From: Candidatus Nanosyncoccus alces | GTDB lineage: Bacteria; Patescibacteriota; Saccharimonadia; Saccharimonadales; Saccharimonadaceae | Assembly (NCBI RefSeq): GCF_004138395.1 | Contig: NZ_PRLM01000003.1 | Span: 53,810 to 117,809 of the forward strand | Reading direction: 5' to 3' | DNA: 64,000 nucleotides | Shown here: in pieces, positions 52,165 through 60,709 of the stretch | How positions within the stretch are numbered: position 1 is the stretch's first letter | Layout of the letters: the number at the start of each line of letters is the position of its first letter | The notes under the pieces: generated by a model | Databases searched by the model: none | What the model was told of the DNA's origin: nothing | What the model saw: the letters and a program-made list of their open reading frames with translations, nothing else | Program-made: the position numbers and the translations under genes

Positions 52165-53117
52165 TGGCAATTCTTGGGATAGATGAAGTTGGACGCGGCC
52201 CCCTAGCGGGGCCGCTTGTTGTGGGGGCGGTGGTTTTGCCGGAGGAGGAGAAAGGGTGGTATGGAGAATTGGCAGATTCGAAAAAGTTATCGGCGAAGAA
52301 ACGAGAGGAATTGAGTAAAATGATTTGGGCGGAGGCGGTTGTAGGGCTTGGTTGGGTGTCTAATGTGGAGCTAGATGAAGCGGGGATATCGGAAGCGTTG
52401 AGGCTCGCGACACGGAAAGCTGTGAAGGCTGTTCAGAGCCTTCATACGAGATTTTCACAGATAGTAATCGATGGAAAAGTTAATTTTTTAGTTGACACGC
52501 CATTAGCAAAATATGTGTCTACGGTGATAAAGGCAGATAATTTGATAAGAGAAGTGTCGGCAGCGTCGATTGTGGCGAAGGTTGCGCGAGATAAGTACAT
52601 GTGCGAACTGGCGGAAAAATATCCAGAATATGGGTTTGAAAAACATATGGGGTACGGAACGGCTTTGCATCGTGCAGCGATTGATAAATATGGGATTTGC
52701 CCAGAACATCGGCGAAGCTTTGAGCCGTGCAAAAGTTTAACTGGGTTTTCAAAAGAGAAAAGTGCCCATAAAAATACGACTAAGATTGGCGCACTCGGAG
52801 AAGATGCTGCGATGGAGTATTTAATGCAGCAGGGGCATAAAATTGTAGCGCGAAATTATAAAACATATTTTTATGAGATTGATATCGTGTCGATATGTGG
52901 AGGCAAAATTTATTTTACGGAAGTAAAATATCGGAAAAATGATGATTATGGTGGTGGTTTGGCGGCGGTGAATGGTGACAAGCAGCGTCGAATGCGATAT
53001 GCGGCGGAGTCGTTTTTAAAATATAAGAGGGAATTTAGCGAGTTGGATCCTGTTTTGGCGGTGGCAGACGTAACGGGGAAAGATTTTGCGGTGCGAGATT
53101 GGTTTGAGATTTTTTAG
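52164..53117 (+). CDS. rnhB: RNase HII fused to YraN
   Basis: 317 aa. Residues 1-200 are RNase HII (GIDEVGRGPLAGPLVV, the catalytic DEVG motif; SAASIVAKVARDKYM; GYGTALHRAAI...HRRSFEPC). Residues about 208-317 are the YraN/UPF0102 endonuclease-like domain (IGALGEDAAMEYLMQQGHKIVARNYKT....EIDIV...ITFTEVKYR form, here IYFTEVKYRKN). rnhB and yraN are often neighbours; here one uninterrupted frame joins them. RNase HII removes RNA in DNA-RNA hybrids. Confidence 0.92.
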   Translation: MAILGIDEVGRGPLAGPLVVGAVVLPEEEKGWYGELADSKKLSAKKREELSKMIWAEAVVGLGWVSNVELDEAGISEALRLATRKAVKAVQSLHTRFSQIVIDGKVNFLVDTPLAKYVSTVIKADNLIREVSAASIVAKVARDKYMCELAEKYPEYGFEKHMGYGTALHRAAIDKYGICPEHRRSFEPCKSLTGFSKEKSAHKNTTKIGALGEDAAMEYLMQQGHKIVARNYKTYFYEIDIVSICGGKIYFTEVKYRKNDDYGGGLAAVNGDKQRRMRYAAESFLKYKREFSELDPVLAVADVTGKDFAVRDWFEIF

Positions 53118-53150
53118 GTAAGGTTAAGCTTTTTCATATATAATATGAGT

Positions 53151-54419
53151 ATGGAAGCAGAAAAAGATTTACCAAAAGATGAGAAAATAAAAGCTACGTA
53201 TAAGCTAGGGGGAAGATCGAATTGGGGGATGTATGTAGGGATTGGAGTAGTGGTAGCGGTAGTAATAGGGGTGATTGTGGCAGTGATTGTGATGAATATG
53301 AAGAATGATGGAGTGCAAGATGGAGGTGCTGGCTCAACTAGCGTTACGGAAACGGTAGTCGTAGGCGAAAATACGGAACTTGCTAGTGGTAGTGTGACGA
53401 CTACGATTGGCGGTAAGTCTATTACCTATAGCGCGGCCTATATTGTGGATGGAATAGAGGCAACGATTAGCTCGGGTATATATGAGTCGGTGGGTGATGA
53501 CGAAGTGGTGTTCTTAGTGATCAACGGCGGAAGTTTAAAAATTGATGGTGATGTGACGATTGACAAAACTGGTAGTGAAGATTTTGCCGGGCGGGGTGAT
53601 GATTATAGTTTTTACGGGATGAATTCGGCGATTGTGGTGGTGGGCGAGGATTCTTCGGTAGAGATAGATGGTGCAAAAATTAATACAAGTGTGTCTGGTG
53701 CAAATGCAGTAGTAGCAACGGATGGTGCAACGGCGGTGATTAAAAATTCTACGATTGCTACTACGAAGGATAATTCACGGGGATTACATGCAACGTACGA
53801 CGGTGTGATTAATGCGGATGATGTTAACATTTCTACTCAGGGCGGGTCGTGTGCGGCTTTGGCGACTGATCGTGGAGCCGGTACGGTGGTGGCAGATAAT
53901 ATGACTTTGTCTACGGCCGGAGCTGGGTCGCCATTGATTTATTCTACGGGCAAAATTACGGTGACAAATTCTACTGGCACAGCAACAGGAGCGCAAATTG
54001 CGGTAGTGGAGGGAAAGAATTCGATTAATTTACAGGGTTGTGAGTTTTCGGCGAATGGCAACGGTAATAGGAATGGCGTAGATAATGCTGGAGTGATGAT
54101 ATATCAGAGTATGAGTGGTGATGCGTCGATGGGAACGGGGTCGTTTACGGCGACGGATTGTACTTTGATGGTATTATCTTCTTCTGGTGTATATGATGCG
54201 ACACCGTTTTTCTTCATTACGAATACAGACGCGACGATTGATTTGACGGGTACGACAATTTCGTTTGATGTGTCTGAAAAGTTTGTCTCGGCATTAGGTA
54301 CGAGTGAGTGGGGTAAAAGTGGCAGCAATGGCGGGAATGTGACGGTAAGTTTGTCCGATGTAAATGCAACGAACACGGAAGCTGAAGTGGATTCAATTTC
54401 GAGTGTGAGTGGGTTATAG
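53151..54419 (+). CDS. Membrane-anchored beta-helix-like surface protein
   Basis: 422 aa from ATG 53151, which is 6 nt after a TATAAT; ATG 53145 is in frame but lies inside the -10/+1 gap. N-terminal cytoplasmic tail, membrane helix (about 22-48), Thr/Ser-rich linker, then about 300 residues of right-handed beta-helix style repeats (SVEIDGAKINTSVSGAN..., TAVIKNSTIATTKD, NADDVNISTQGG...). No catalytic residues of pectate lyases seen. Likely adhesin. Confidence 0.75.
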   Translation: MEAEKDLPKDEKIKATYKLGGRSNWGMYVGIGVVVAVVIGVIVAVIVMNMKNDGVQDGGAGSTSVTETVVVGENTELASGSVTTTIGGKSITYSAAYIVDGIEATISSGIYESVGDDEVVFLVINGGSLKIDGDVTIDKTGSEDFAGRGDDYSFYGMNSAIVVVGEDSSVEIDGAKINTSVSGANAVVATDGATAVIKNSTIATTKDNSRGLHATYDGVINADDVNISTQGGSCAALATDRGAGTVVADNMTLSTAGAGSPLIYSTGKITVTNSTGTATGAQIAVVEGKNSINLQGCEFSANGNGNRNGVDNAGVMIYQSMSGDASMGTGSFTATDCTLMVLSSSGVYDATPFFFITNTDATIDLTGTTISFDVSEKFVSALGTSEWGKSGSNGGNVTVSLSDVNATNTEAEVDSISSVSGL

Positions 54420-54435
54420 GATTGATAATATGGGA

Positions 54436-54468
54436 AAAGGCCGCATTTGCTGCGGCCTTTTTTTTGGA
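54436..54468 (+). terminator. Terminator between convergent genes
   Basis: AAAGGCCGCA (54436-54445) pairs with TGCGGCCTTT (54451-54460), followed by TTTTTT. It ends the beta-helix gene and lies just before the ychF stop. Confidence 0.85.
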
Positions 54469-54480
54469 GCTATTTGGAGC

Positions 54481-55470
54481 TTAGATATTGAATTTGAATT
54501 CGACAACGTCGCCGTCTTGCATGACGTAGGTTTTGCCCTCTAGTCGGAGTTTGCCGGCGGCTTTGACGGCTTGTTCGGAGCCGAGCTCTTTGAGGTCATT
54601 GAAGTTACAAATAGATGCGGCGATGAAACCTCTTTGGAAGTCGGTATGGATGGTGCCGGCGGCTTCAGGCGCGGTAGCACCTTGTTTGATGGTCCAGGCT
54701 CGGCACTCTTTTTTGCCGGCAGTAAGGAAGGATTGCAGCCCCAGAGTTTTGTAGGCGGCCTGGATAAGTTCACCCAGGGCATCGTTTTTTACACCGTAGC
54801 TTTGTAAGAATTCTTGGCGTTCGGTGCGATCCATGCCAGACATTTCCTCTTCTAGTTTGGCGTTCACAAAAATAGCTTCGTTTGGCGCGACGAGATTTTT
54901 TAATTGGGCTTGTAAATTTTCGTCGGTGAGGCCGTTTTCATCTACGTTAAACATATAGATTACGGGCTTGTCGGTGAGATATGGAATATTCTCGTCGGTA
55001 GGATCTTTTTTGCGCTTGGCGGTGATTTTGGCTTTGGTTTCTTCGTCGGCGAGCTGGAGTTCTAGATTGATGATATCGATATCATCTTTGGCTTGTTTTA
55101 TGATGTCATCTTCGGGTTTATTGTCGGCTCTTACGATGTCGTTGTTTTTGAAGGCACGAACGACGTGGCAAATGGCTTGACATTCTCGAATATGAGCGAG
55201 GAATTTATTGCCGAGGCCTTCGCCTTTACTTGCTCCGGCTACTAATCCAGCGATATCGACAAACTCTACGGTGGCGGGGATGACCTTGTTGGTTTCGTAC
55301 ATTTTGGCAAGAGTATTAAGACGTTCGTCGGGGACTGGAACGATGCCGATATTAGGCTCGATGGTAGCAAAAGGGTAGTTAGCAGCCAAAGCACCAGCGT
55401 TGGTGAGCGCGTTGAATAATGTGGATTTACCGACGTTTGGTAGACCGACGATTCCTATCTTTAAATTCAT
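54481..55470 (-). CDS. ychF: Ribosome-binding ATPase YchF
   Basis: 329 aa from ATG 55470 (a TTG 6 nt upstream is in frame). YchF/Ola1 is an Obg-family ATPase; GLPNVGKST (G1), DIAGLV (G3) and NVDE (G4, here FNVDENG in place of NKxD, the ATP-type) are visible. The TGS domain is at the C-terminus (WTIKQGATAPEAAGTIHTDFQRGFI). It is about 35 residues shorter than the 363-aa E. coli protein because the helical insert is reduced. A 30-nt copy of its 5' end occurs at 56605-56634. Confidence 0.95.
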   Translation of the reverse strand: MNLKIGIVGLPNVGKSTLFNALTNAGALAANYPFATIEPNIGIVPVPDERLNTLAKMYETNKVIPATVEFVDIAGLVAGASKGEGLGNKFLAHIRECQAICHVVRAFKNNDIVRADNKPEDDIIKQAKDDIDIINLELQLADEETKAKITAKRKKDPTDENIPYLTDKPVIYMFNVDENGLTDENLQAQLKNLVAPNEAIFVNAKLEEEMSGMDRTERQEFLQSYGVKNDALGELIQAAYKTLGLQSFLTAGKKECRAWTIKQGATAPEAAGTIHTDFQRGFIAASICNFNDLKELGSEQAVKAAGKLRLEGKTYVMQDGDVVEFKFNI

Positions 55471-55534
55471 AACCAACCTGTGTATCTGTTATTATTGGTA
55501 TAATTATAACATATTTTGGTGTATAATGTAAGGT

Positions 55535-56002
55535 ATGGATATTGCAAAGGCTGTTTTGAGAGAGTTTAAGGAGCCTTTTGGTCGACCTACTGATATAATT
55601 GGCTTTGGTTTAATTGGTAAAAATATAGCCAATGATATTTTACCTATAATAGGGCAAAAAGAAATTTGCTTTTTTGACGAAAAAATTAAATCCGATGCCA
55701 CCTTTCATTATCTTGATTTTGTAGATATGTTAGAAAAAACCGAAATAATGATTTTTACTATTGAATTGCCGGAAAAATATTACAAACAATTGTATAAGAT
55801 GAATAAAAAAGTAAAAATTTTCATCCCAAAAGATTTAATAAAGACCATTTCAATTTTGAAAGAGAAGGGTTTTTGTGAAAATTTATTCTACTATAAAAAG
55901 AAGTTCCTGCGCTCGGCACATACTGCGCCCTGCAAGAACTTCGACACTTATGTTATATCACAAAAAGAAAGTCCCGAACCTACGCAATCCAGCGTTGCCT
56001 GA
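55535..56002 (+). CDS. Rossmann-like hypothetical protein
   Basis: 155 aa. IIGFGLIGKNIANDIL near residue 20 resembles the glycine-rich loop of NAD(P)-binding proteins of the 6-phosphogluconate or D-2-hydroxyacid dehydrogenase type; the rest is too short for a full enzyme. TATAAT (55522-55527) ends 7 nt before the ATG, so it is probably leaderless. The last ~35 codons run antisense through two of the three tandem hairpins, so the true 3' part may be a chance frame. Confidence 0.5.
   Translation: MDIAKAVLREFKEPFGRPTDIIGFGLIGKNIANDILPIIGQKEICFFDEKIKSDATFHYLDFVDMLEKTEIMIFTIELPEKYYKQLYKMNKKVKIFIPKDLIKTISILKEKGFCENLFYYKKKFLRSAHTAPCKNFDTYVISQKESPEPTQSSVA
55890..55946 (-). ncRNA. Tandem hairpin RNA, unit C
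   Basis: On the minus strand: TGATATAAC (extended -10, 55952-55960), 9 nt, then GAAGTTC.TGC paired with GC.GGAACTTC (55900-55942), then CTTTTTATAG. The predicted RNA is about 50 nt. It has the same layout as units A and B. Confidence 0.55.
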
Positions 56003-56014
56003 CGGACTTTCGAT
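55958..56014 (-). ncRNA. Tandem hairpin RNA, unit B
   Basis: On the minus strand: extended -10 TGTTATAAT (56018-56026), 6 nt, then GAAAGTCC paired with GGACTTTC (55967-56011) with an inner CAACGC/GCGTAG stem, then TTTTTG. The spacing to unit A's terminator leaves no room for a -35, so the extended -10 would have to suffice. Confidence 0.55.
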
Positions 56015-56026
56015 GTTATTATAACA

Positions 56027-56080
56027 TAAAAAAGAAGCTCTCGCGGTAGGTACCTTCGGCGCCGTGCGAGTGCTTCGATG
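56027..56080 (-). ncRNA. Tandem hairpin RNA, unit A
   Basis: On the minus strand: extended -10 TGATATAAT (56086-56094), 9 nt, then GAAGCACTCGC paired with GCGAGAGCTTC (56034-56076), then TTTTTTATG. The -10 overlaps the 3' end of the CdiA-C-like gene, so it could also act as that gene's terminator. Confidence 0.55.
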
Positions 56081-56091
56081 TTTATATTATA

Positions 56092-56484
56092 TCAAATTAG
56101 TGCAAAAATATCAATAATTTGACCGCGTTTTGTTATCATAATAAGTTTTTTGATTTGTTTTCTTGATTTTATTTGTGAAACCAAGAATTTTCTAATATTA
56201 TCGTCGCGCGAGTTTTTCATTCGAGATGTGTCTATAATAATATTTGGCGATTGCCTTAAAGCCTTTTTAAGCAAGTGTTCCAGTGAGTTCGCATTGGCTG
56301 ATTTGGGAGATTTTATTTCGTATTCTATACCATCTAATTTTATATCCGCAGTATGCAAGTTGCCTTCCTCTAAGAATTCAACGTAATGGCCAGCTAGAGA
56401 AAGAATTTCTGCCACTCGCAGCTCGTGAGGCCAAGGTTTGCGACCTGGTGCAATAAAAATTCCAGTTTTTCGTTTGTTTTGCAT
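56092..56484 (-). CDS. Solitary CdiA-C-like nuclease-domain protein, second copy
   Basis: 130 aa, related over the whole length to the protein at 15480-15878 (shared EIKSP, RQSPNI, RMK, KLIMI.KRG, DIFAL). The N-terminus KTGIFIAPGRKPWPHELRVAEIL and the block H-TADI..DG.EYEIKSPKSANA carry likely catalytic Glu-Lys. The resemblance to CDI toxin tRNase domains is inference. No immunity gene or CdiA body is adjacent. Three tandem hairpin RNAs lie directly downstream. TATAAT-like sequence precedes the start closely, with no Shine-Dalgarno. Confidence 0.65.
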   Translation of the reverse strand: MQNKRKTGIFIAPGRKPWPHELRVAEILSLAGHYVEFLEEGNLHTADIKLDGIEYEIKSPKSANANSLEHLLKKALRQSPNIIIDTSRMKNSRDDNIRKFLVSQIKSRKQIKKLIMITKRGQIIDIFALI

Positions 56485-56604
56485 TATATTATTATAAATT
56501 ATTTGATTCTGGAATAAAAATCGTTATGTTTTTCCATTTTGGTTTTGGTAATTTGATTTTAAGGGAGAACGAGATATAAAAATCAGGTTGGTTTAGAAAT
56601 TCAA

Positions 56605-56634
56605 GATTCCTATCTTTAGATTCATAACCAACCT
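56605..56634 (-). repeat. Copy of ychF 5' end
   Basis: Thirty nucleotides match 55450-55479 with one difference and contain the ychF start codon and first codons (MNLKIGI) with its upstream bases. After that the sequence diverges and stops. AGGTTGGTT (56585-56593) pairs with AACCAACCT (56626-56634) to form a hairpin around it. It is a relic of recombination or a small palindromic insertion. Confidence 0.65.
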
Positions 56635-56645
56635 TTTCCTTTCCG

Positions 56646-56991
56646 TTATTTTAGTTCGATCTTCTTCTTAATTTCTGGCTTATCGAGATAATCTCGGTAT
56701 CTTGCAGGGATTTGACGGTAAAGTGAGGAAGCGCGACCTTTGACTGGCATTAATATTTTGCATAATTTATCCTCTTCGACTAGGAATTTCGCCATTTTGT
56801 AATAATCGCCGTCACCGGAAACTAGAATAATCTTTTCAAAATCTTCATGTTTGTATAATTTCTTCATAACCGAGAAGACTATATCGGTATCGACATTGCC
56901 TCAAAAAAGAGGGATTTGCTTAGGTATTTCTCCGTTCGCATTACCCTCATCGTAATACTCTTTAATTATAGCATACTTTGTCGTAAAAATC
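56646..56991 (-). pseudogene. Broken NYN-domain nuclease gene
   Basis: The frame encodes the C-terminal half of a NYN/LabA-like PIN nuclease: GNVDTDIVFSVMKKLY, then IILVSGDGDYYKMAKFLVEE, both carrying the acidic metal-binding residues. An in-frame TGA (56901-56903) interrupts it just before GNVD, where relatives have Lys or Arg, consistent with a CGA-to-TGA mutation. The N-terminal FIDxxN part is absent. Only the last 73 codons could be expressed from ATG 56867. Confidence 0.65.
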
Positions 56992-58502
56992 TAGTATGTT
57001 TTTGCTGTAACATGTATATGACAAGTGTGGCCATCTCCACCTTGGGTGCCCATGTTTTCTATGTTGACGATGGTGCCGTCTATTAGGCTAGATGGGTCAT
57101 TGTCTTGTAAAGTGTTGGTGGTGGGAATGTCGCCAGAGAGTTGCTTGGTGATACTTTGAGAACGGAGATCGATGAAATTTTTGAGAGTTTGAGTGCCGAG
57201 GTCGAATTGCTGTACATTAAAGAAAGCGGTAGGGTCATTTGCGACGTAATCACGAATGAGCGAATAGATGCGGATGATTTCGGTGGTGTAAGAATCTGAT
57301 TTGGAGATTAGCTCGGCTAATTTATTGTGGTATTTTTGTAAATATTCGGGGTTTTGGGCGATGATTTGCCAGAGTGGACGTTGATTTTCTGCGACATCGG
57401 ATAGGGGAGAATCTATGCCCCAATTGATCAGTCTGGTTAAGTAGGTCACGTCTTTGTTGCTAGTATTATTGATGAGAGTCCCAAAGGCAAGATTGTAGTC
57501 CCAGGGTAGGATGGTGGTGAAACCATTCTCTTGCAATAGGTAGTAATTATGCATAGAGCTTCCGGTGTAGCTATCAAAATTGAGCAGGAAATTGTGAACA
57601 GCAAAATAGTTGATAACGGCGTCTATGTCCCAGTAAGTTTCGATGTTGCTGTTATCGGATAAGGCTTTGATAGTTTGAATGAGTTCTGTTTCATCTTTTC
57701 GGGTAGCTTGGTTGACGACGTGATCGAAGATATCGCTATAACTGGCTGGATCGTTATCGATGTAGACTAAGTCAGCACCGGCGTTAGTGGTAGATTCTTC
57801 TGGCGGAGTGGGTTTGTTTGAGTGTGGTGGATTCTGCTGAGATACTTCGGCCGTTGGGTTGATTGGGGGTGCTGGTTCTTGCCTTGCGGGCTTTTCGGGT
57901 TTGTAGAGAACGCTATCTGCTGCGTTGCCATTGCGGGCGAGAAAAGAATCTTCGACTTCTTCTACGGCAACATATAATCCGTATGGTTCTCCATTGATGG
58001 AGAGTTCGGCGTAACTGGCAAGAGGAGTTTCGACTCCCATGTCGCGCATGATGAAATATGACAAATAGTCCTTCATATAAGTAGTGTCGGACATGGAGTT
58101 ATTGAGGTTGAGCTTGTCTAAACCATAGTAAGTTTGATCCTTGACGTATTTGCCAAAATTGATTTTGAAACTGTAACGGTCAGAATTGGAAGTAGCGACT
58201 TCGGTGAGCGAGGTGGTACCCTTGGTAGCGAAAGAGACGTTATTGATTTGATAGTCGTCAATGGTAACGTTGGCTTGGTATTTGGTTTTTTCGGTGGGGT
58301 TGGTGAGTAAATCTTGCCAACTAGATTCGGGGATTTCGATGTTGATTTTATGGACGTAAGATCCGTCAAATAACGTGTCGGCATAATATTTGTTGTTGGA
58401 ATTTGATGTAGTGGAGATTCTAACGATAATAAAGATGGTGGTAAGTAGTAAAACAATGGATACGAAGACGATTAAAGGTTTTTTATGTTTTGAAAGATTC
58501 AT
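56991..58502 (-). CDS. CotH-family protein kinase-like surface protein
   Basis: 503 aa. N-terminal membrane helix (about 9-30), then the CotH domain: FATKGTTSLTEVA...RYSFKINFGKYVKDQTYYGLDKLNLNNSMSDTTYMKDYLSYFIMRDMG, ELSINGEPYGLYVAVEEVEDSFLARN, and YYLLQENGFTTILPWDYNLAFGT. CotH proteins are spore-coat kinases in Bacillus; CPR and clostridial members sit on the surface with unknown targets. A Pro-rich insert (about 200-235) is present. TATAAT ends 8 nt before the ATG. Confidence 0.85.
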   Translation of the reverse strand: MNLSKHKKPLIVFVSIVLLLTTIFIIVRISTTSNSNNKYYADTLFDGSYVHKINIEIPESSWQDLLTNPTEKTKYQANVTIDDYQINNVSFATKGTTSLTEVATSNSDRYSFKINFGKYVKDQTYYGLDKLNLNNSMSDTTYMKDYLSYFIMRDMGVETPLASYAELSINGEPYGLYVAVEEVEDSFLARNGNAADSVLYKPEKPARQEPAPPINPTAEVSQQNPPHSNKPTPPEESTTNAGADLVYIDNDPASYSDIFDHVVNQATRKDETELIQTIKALSDNSNIETYWDIDAVINYFAVHNFLLNFDSYTGSSMHNYYLLQENGFTTILPWDYNLAFGTLINNTSNKDVTYLTRLINWGIDSPLSDVAENQRPLWQIIAQNPEYLQKYHNKLAELISKSDSYTTEIIRIYSLIRDYVANDPTAFFNVQQFDLGTQTLKNFIDLRSQSITKQLSGDIPTTNTLQDNDPSSLIDGTIVNIENMGTQGGDGHTCHIHVTAKTY

Positions 58503-58565
58503 GTGACTTGATTATAACATGGAGATGGGCGTGATATGATTTATCGAACTGGAGTGGCGGACATA

Positions 58566-58600
58566 AAAATAAACCCCGGTATGGGCCGGGGTTTATTAAT
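58566..58600 (-). terminator. hppA terminator
   Basis: AATAAACCCCGG pairs with CCGGGGTTTATT around a short loop, followed on the minus strand by TTTATG. It lies 13 nt after the hppA stop. Confidence 0.8.
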
Positions 58601-58612
58601 GTGCTGAAGTGA

Positions 58613-60709
58613 TCAGAAGATGTGGAATGATGCAAACAGTGGCGCAAGGGTATTGGCTACTGTTGACATGGTTTTGATGAAGATGTCGAGGGCCACGCCG
58701 ACGACATCTTTTCTGGTGTCACCGACGGTGTCACCAACGACAGAGGCTTTGTGAGGACCAGAGCCTTTGCCGCACTCTTTGAGGCCGCCAGATTCGATGT
58801 GCTTTTTGGCGTTGTCAAAGGCACCGCCGGAATTCCCCATGAAAATAGCTCGGGGAATAGCAACGATTGTAGCGCCGATAAGCAAACCACCGACGAATTC
58901 TACGCCGAAGAATAAACCACCGATTACCGGTATGAGTAGTGCCAATAGCGACGGGATTAACATTTTGTGCAAAGCCTGTTTGGTGGCCATGTGAATGCAT
59001 TTTTCGTAATCGGGTCTTTTGGTGCCTTCGATGATGCCGGGAATTTTTAGCTGTCTGGAGCCTTCGTCAGCCATTAAATGTGCCGATTCGATAGTATTGT
59101 CGGTCAATAGAGCAGAGAAGTACTCGATAAGTGCGCCTCCCACAAGACCACCGGCAATTACGACGAAGTTGGCAATGTTGAGGATTGGCGTAGTTGTGAC
59201 AGAATAACTGCCCACATAGGCAAAAATCAACGATACCGTAGCGAAAGCTGCAGAACCGATGGCAAAGCCTTTGCCAATAGCTGCGGTGGTATTACCGACG
59301 GCATCGAGCTGGTCAGTAATGTCGCGAACTTCAGGTTCCAGATGACATGATTCGGCAATACCGCCGGCGTTATCGGCGATTGGGCCGAAAGCATCGATGG
59401 ACACGGTAGTTGCTACGAAAGATAGCATGCCAAGAGCCGAAATAGCTACGCCGTATACGCCGCAAAGCATGCCGGATCCTAATAAGGATAGCCCTATTAC
59501 CAAGATTGGTAAGAGGCAAGATCTGGAACCAATAGCATCACCTTTGGTAATTACGAAGGCGGAGCCTTCCTTTGCAATTTCGGCGAGGCCTTGGACCGAG
59601 CGGTATTTGGTAGAGGTGTAATATTCAGTAATTTTACCGATAGCTACACCACTAGCGATACCAAGTATTGATGCTATCCACGGCGAAGCCCAGCCTAGGA
59701 TAAAACTGTTATACAGTTTTATCTGACCGAAAGTGAAAAAGGCTGCTATACCGCCAATGAGAATGACAGACGCTGCCGAAATGTAAGTGGCGATATTGAG
59801 TTCGTGGCTAGGATCTTTGCCAGATTTGTGCTTTAAGGTAAAGAATAATCCTATTACACAACCAAGCAAACCCCCGCCGGCCAATATTAACGGATAAGTT
59901 ATAGTGGCTTGGAATACTGCCGTATTGCTTTCTGCGATAGATGCAGCGATCAAGAGACTGACAACGATAGTCGCGACAAAGCTCTCTAAAAGATCAGAGC
60001 AATTACCGGCAACATCGTTGACGTTGTCGCCAATAAAATCGGCAATCGTATTTGGCATACGGCTGTCGTCTTCGGGCATATCGTTGCGAACTTTGGCTAC
60101 GATATCTGCCGAGATGTCAGCTGCTTTGGTGTAATTACCACCGGCTACACGATTAAACATGGCTACGAGCGAACAACCCAGTGAGTAAGTGGTTAACCAC
60201 ATGATAGTGGGGTTGCACTTGAGAACGGGGATGAAACCCGATCCGGTGCCGTTGAGGTCGATGCCACCGGTAATCATAATGATTAACAGTAACCCGAGTA
60301 GGCCAAAGGCTTGCACAGAGAGGCCGCTGACGCTACCACCCATTAAAGCGATTTTGACCGTTTCGCCGATGGATTTGGTCTCGTAAGCTTTGTTGGCAGT
60401 ATGAACATTGGCGTAGGTGGCACTACGCATGCCAATAATGCAAGTTGCACTGCTCATAGTTGCGCCGAGGATAAAAGTGAGCCCAGAAGTTTTCTCAATA
60501 AAGAGAGAGAACATGATAGCTACTATTGCCACGACGACGATGATGGTTCTGTATTCAGCGACCATGAAAGTTTTGGCGCCGTCGCGAATGATTTTCGCGA
60601 TTTCTGCCATCTCGGTAGTGCCTTCGTTAAGGCTCTTCAGACTAATGTAGTTGAAAACCATTAGCAATAAAGCGCAACCGATGGCACCTAGTACTAAAGC
60701 TTGTACCAT
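58613..60709 (-). CDS. hppA: Membrane-bound pyrophosphatase
   Basis: 698 aa, about 15-16 membrane helices. The enzyme pumps H+ or Na+ using pyrophosphate. The substrate motifs appear in variant form: YTKAADISADIVAKV...PEDDSR, then IGDNVNDVAGNCSDLLESF; GPIADNAGGIAE and GNTTAAIGKGFAIGSA follow. In the last, Ala at the position that is Lys in potassium-independent enzymes indicates the K+-dependent class, so it may be a Na+ pump. The C-terminal GDTVGDTRKDVVGVALDIFIKTMS is canonical. AAAAAGGAG precedes the ATG. Confidence 0.95.
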   Translation of the reverse strand: MVQALVLGAIGCALLLMVFNYISLKSLNEGTTEMAEIAKIIRDGAKTFMVAEYRTIIVVVAIVAIMFSLFIEKTSGLTFILGATMSSATCIIGMRSATYANVHTANKAYETKSIGETVKIALMGGSVSGLSVQAFGLLGLLLIIMITGGIDLNGTGSGFIPVLKCNPTIMWLTTYSLGCSLVAMFNRVAGGNYTKAADISADIVAKVRNDMPEDDSRMPNTIADFIGDNVNDVAGNCSDLLESFVATIVVSLLIAASIAESNTAVFQATITYPLILAGGGLLGCVIGLFFTLKHKSGKDPSHELNIATYISAASVILIGGIAAFFTFGQIKLYNSFILGWASPWIASILGIASGVAIGKITEYYTSTKYRSVQGLAEIAKEGSAFVITKGDAIGSRSCLLPILVIGLSLLGSGMLCGVYGVAISALGMLSFVATTVSIDAFGPIADNAGGIAESCHLEPEVRDITDQLDAVGNTTAAIGKGFAIGSAAFATVSLIFAYVGSYSVTTTPILNIANFVVIAGGLVGGALIEYFSALLTDNTIESAHLMADEGSRQLKIPGIIEGTKRPDYEKCIHMATKQALHKMLIPSLLALLIPVIGGLFFGVEFVGGLLIGATIVAIPRAIFMGNSGGAFDNAKKHIESGGLKECGKGSGPHKASVVGDTVGDTRKDVVGVALDIFIKTMSTVANTLAPLFASFHIF

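Noticed and set aside
56867..56991. UGA recoding (to Gly or Trp) at the NYN gene
   Set aside because: UGA ends hppA, radA and others normally here, so recoding as in SR1 or Gracilibacteria is not supported.
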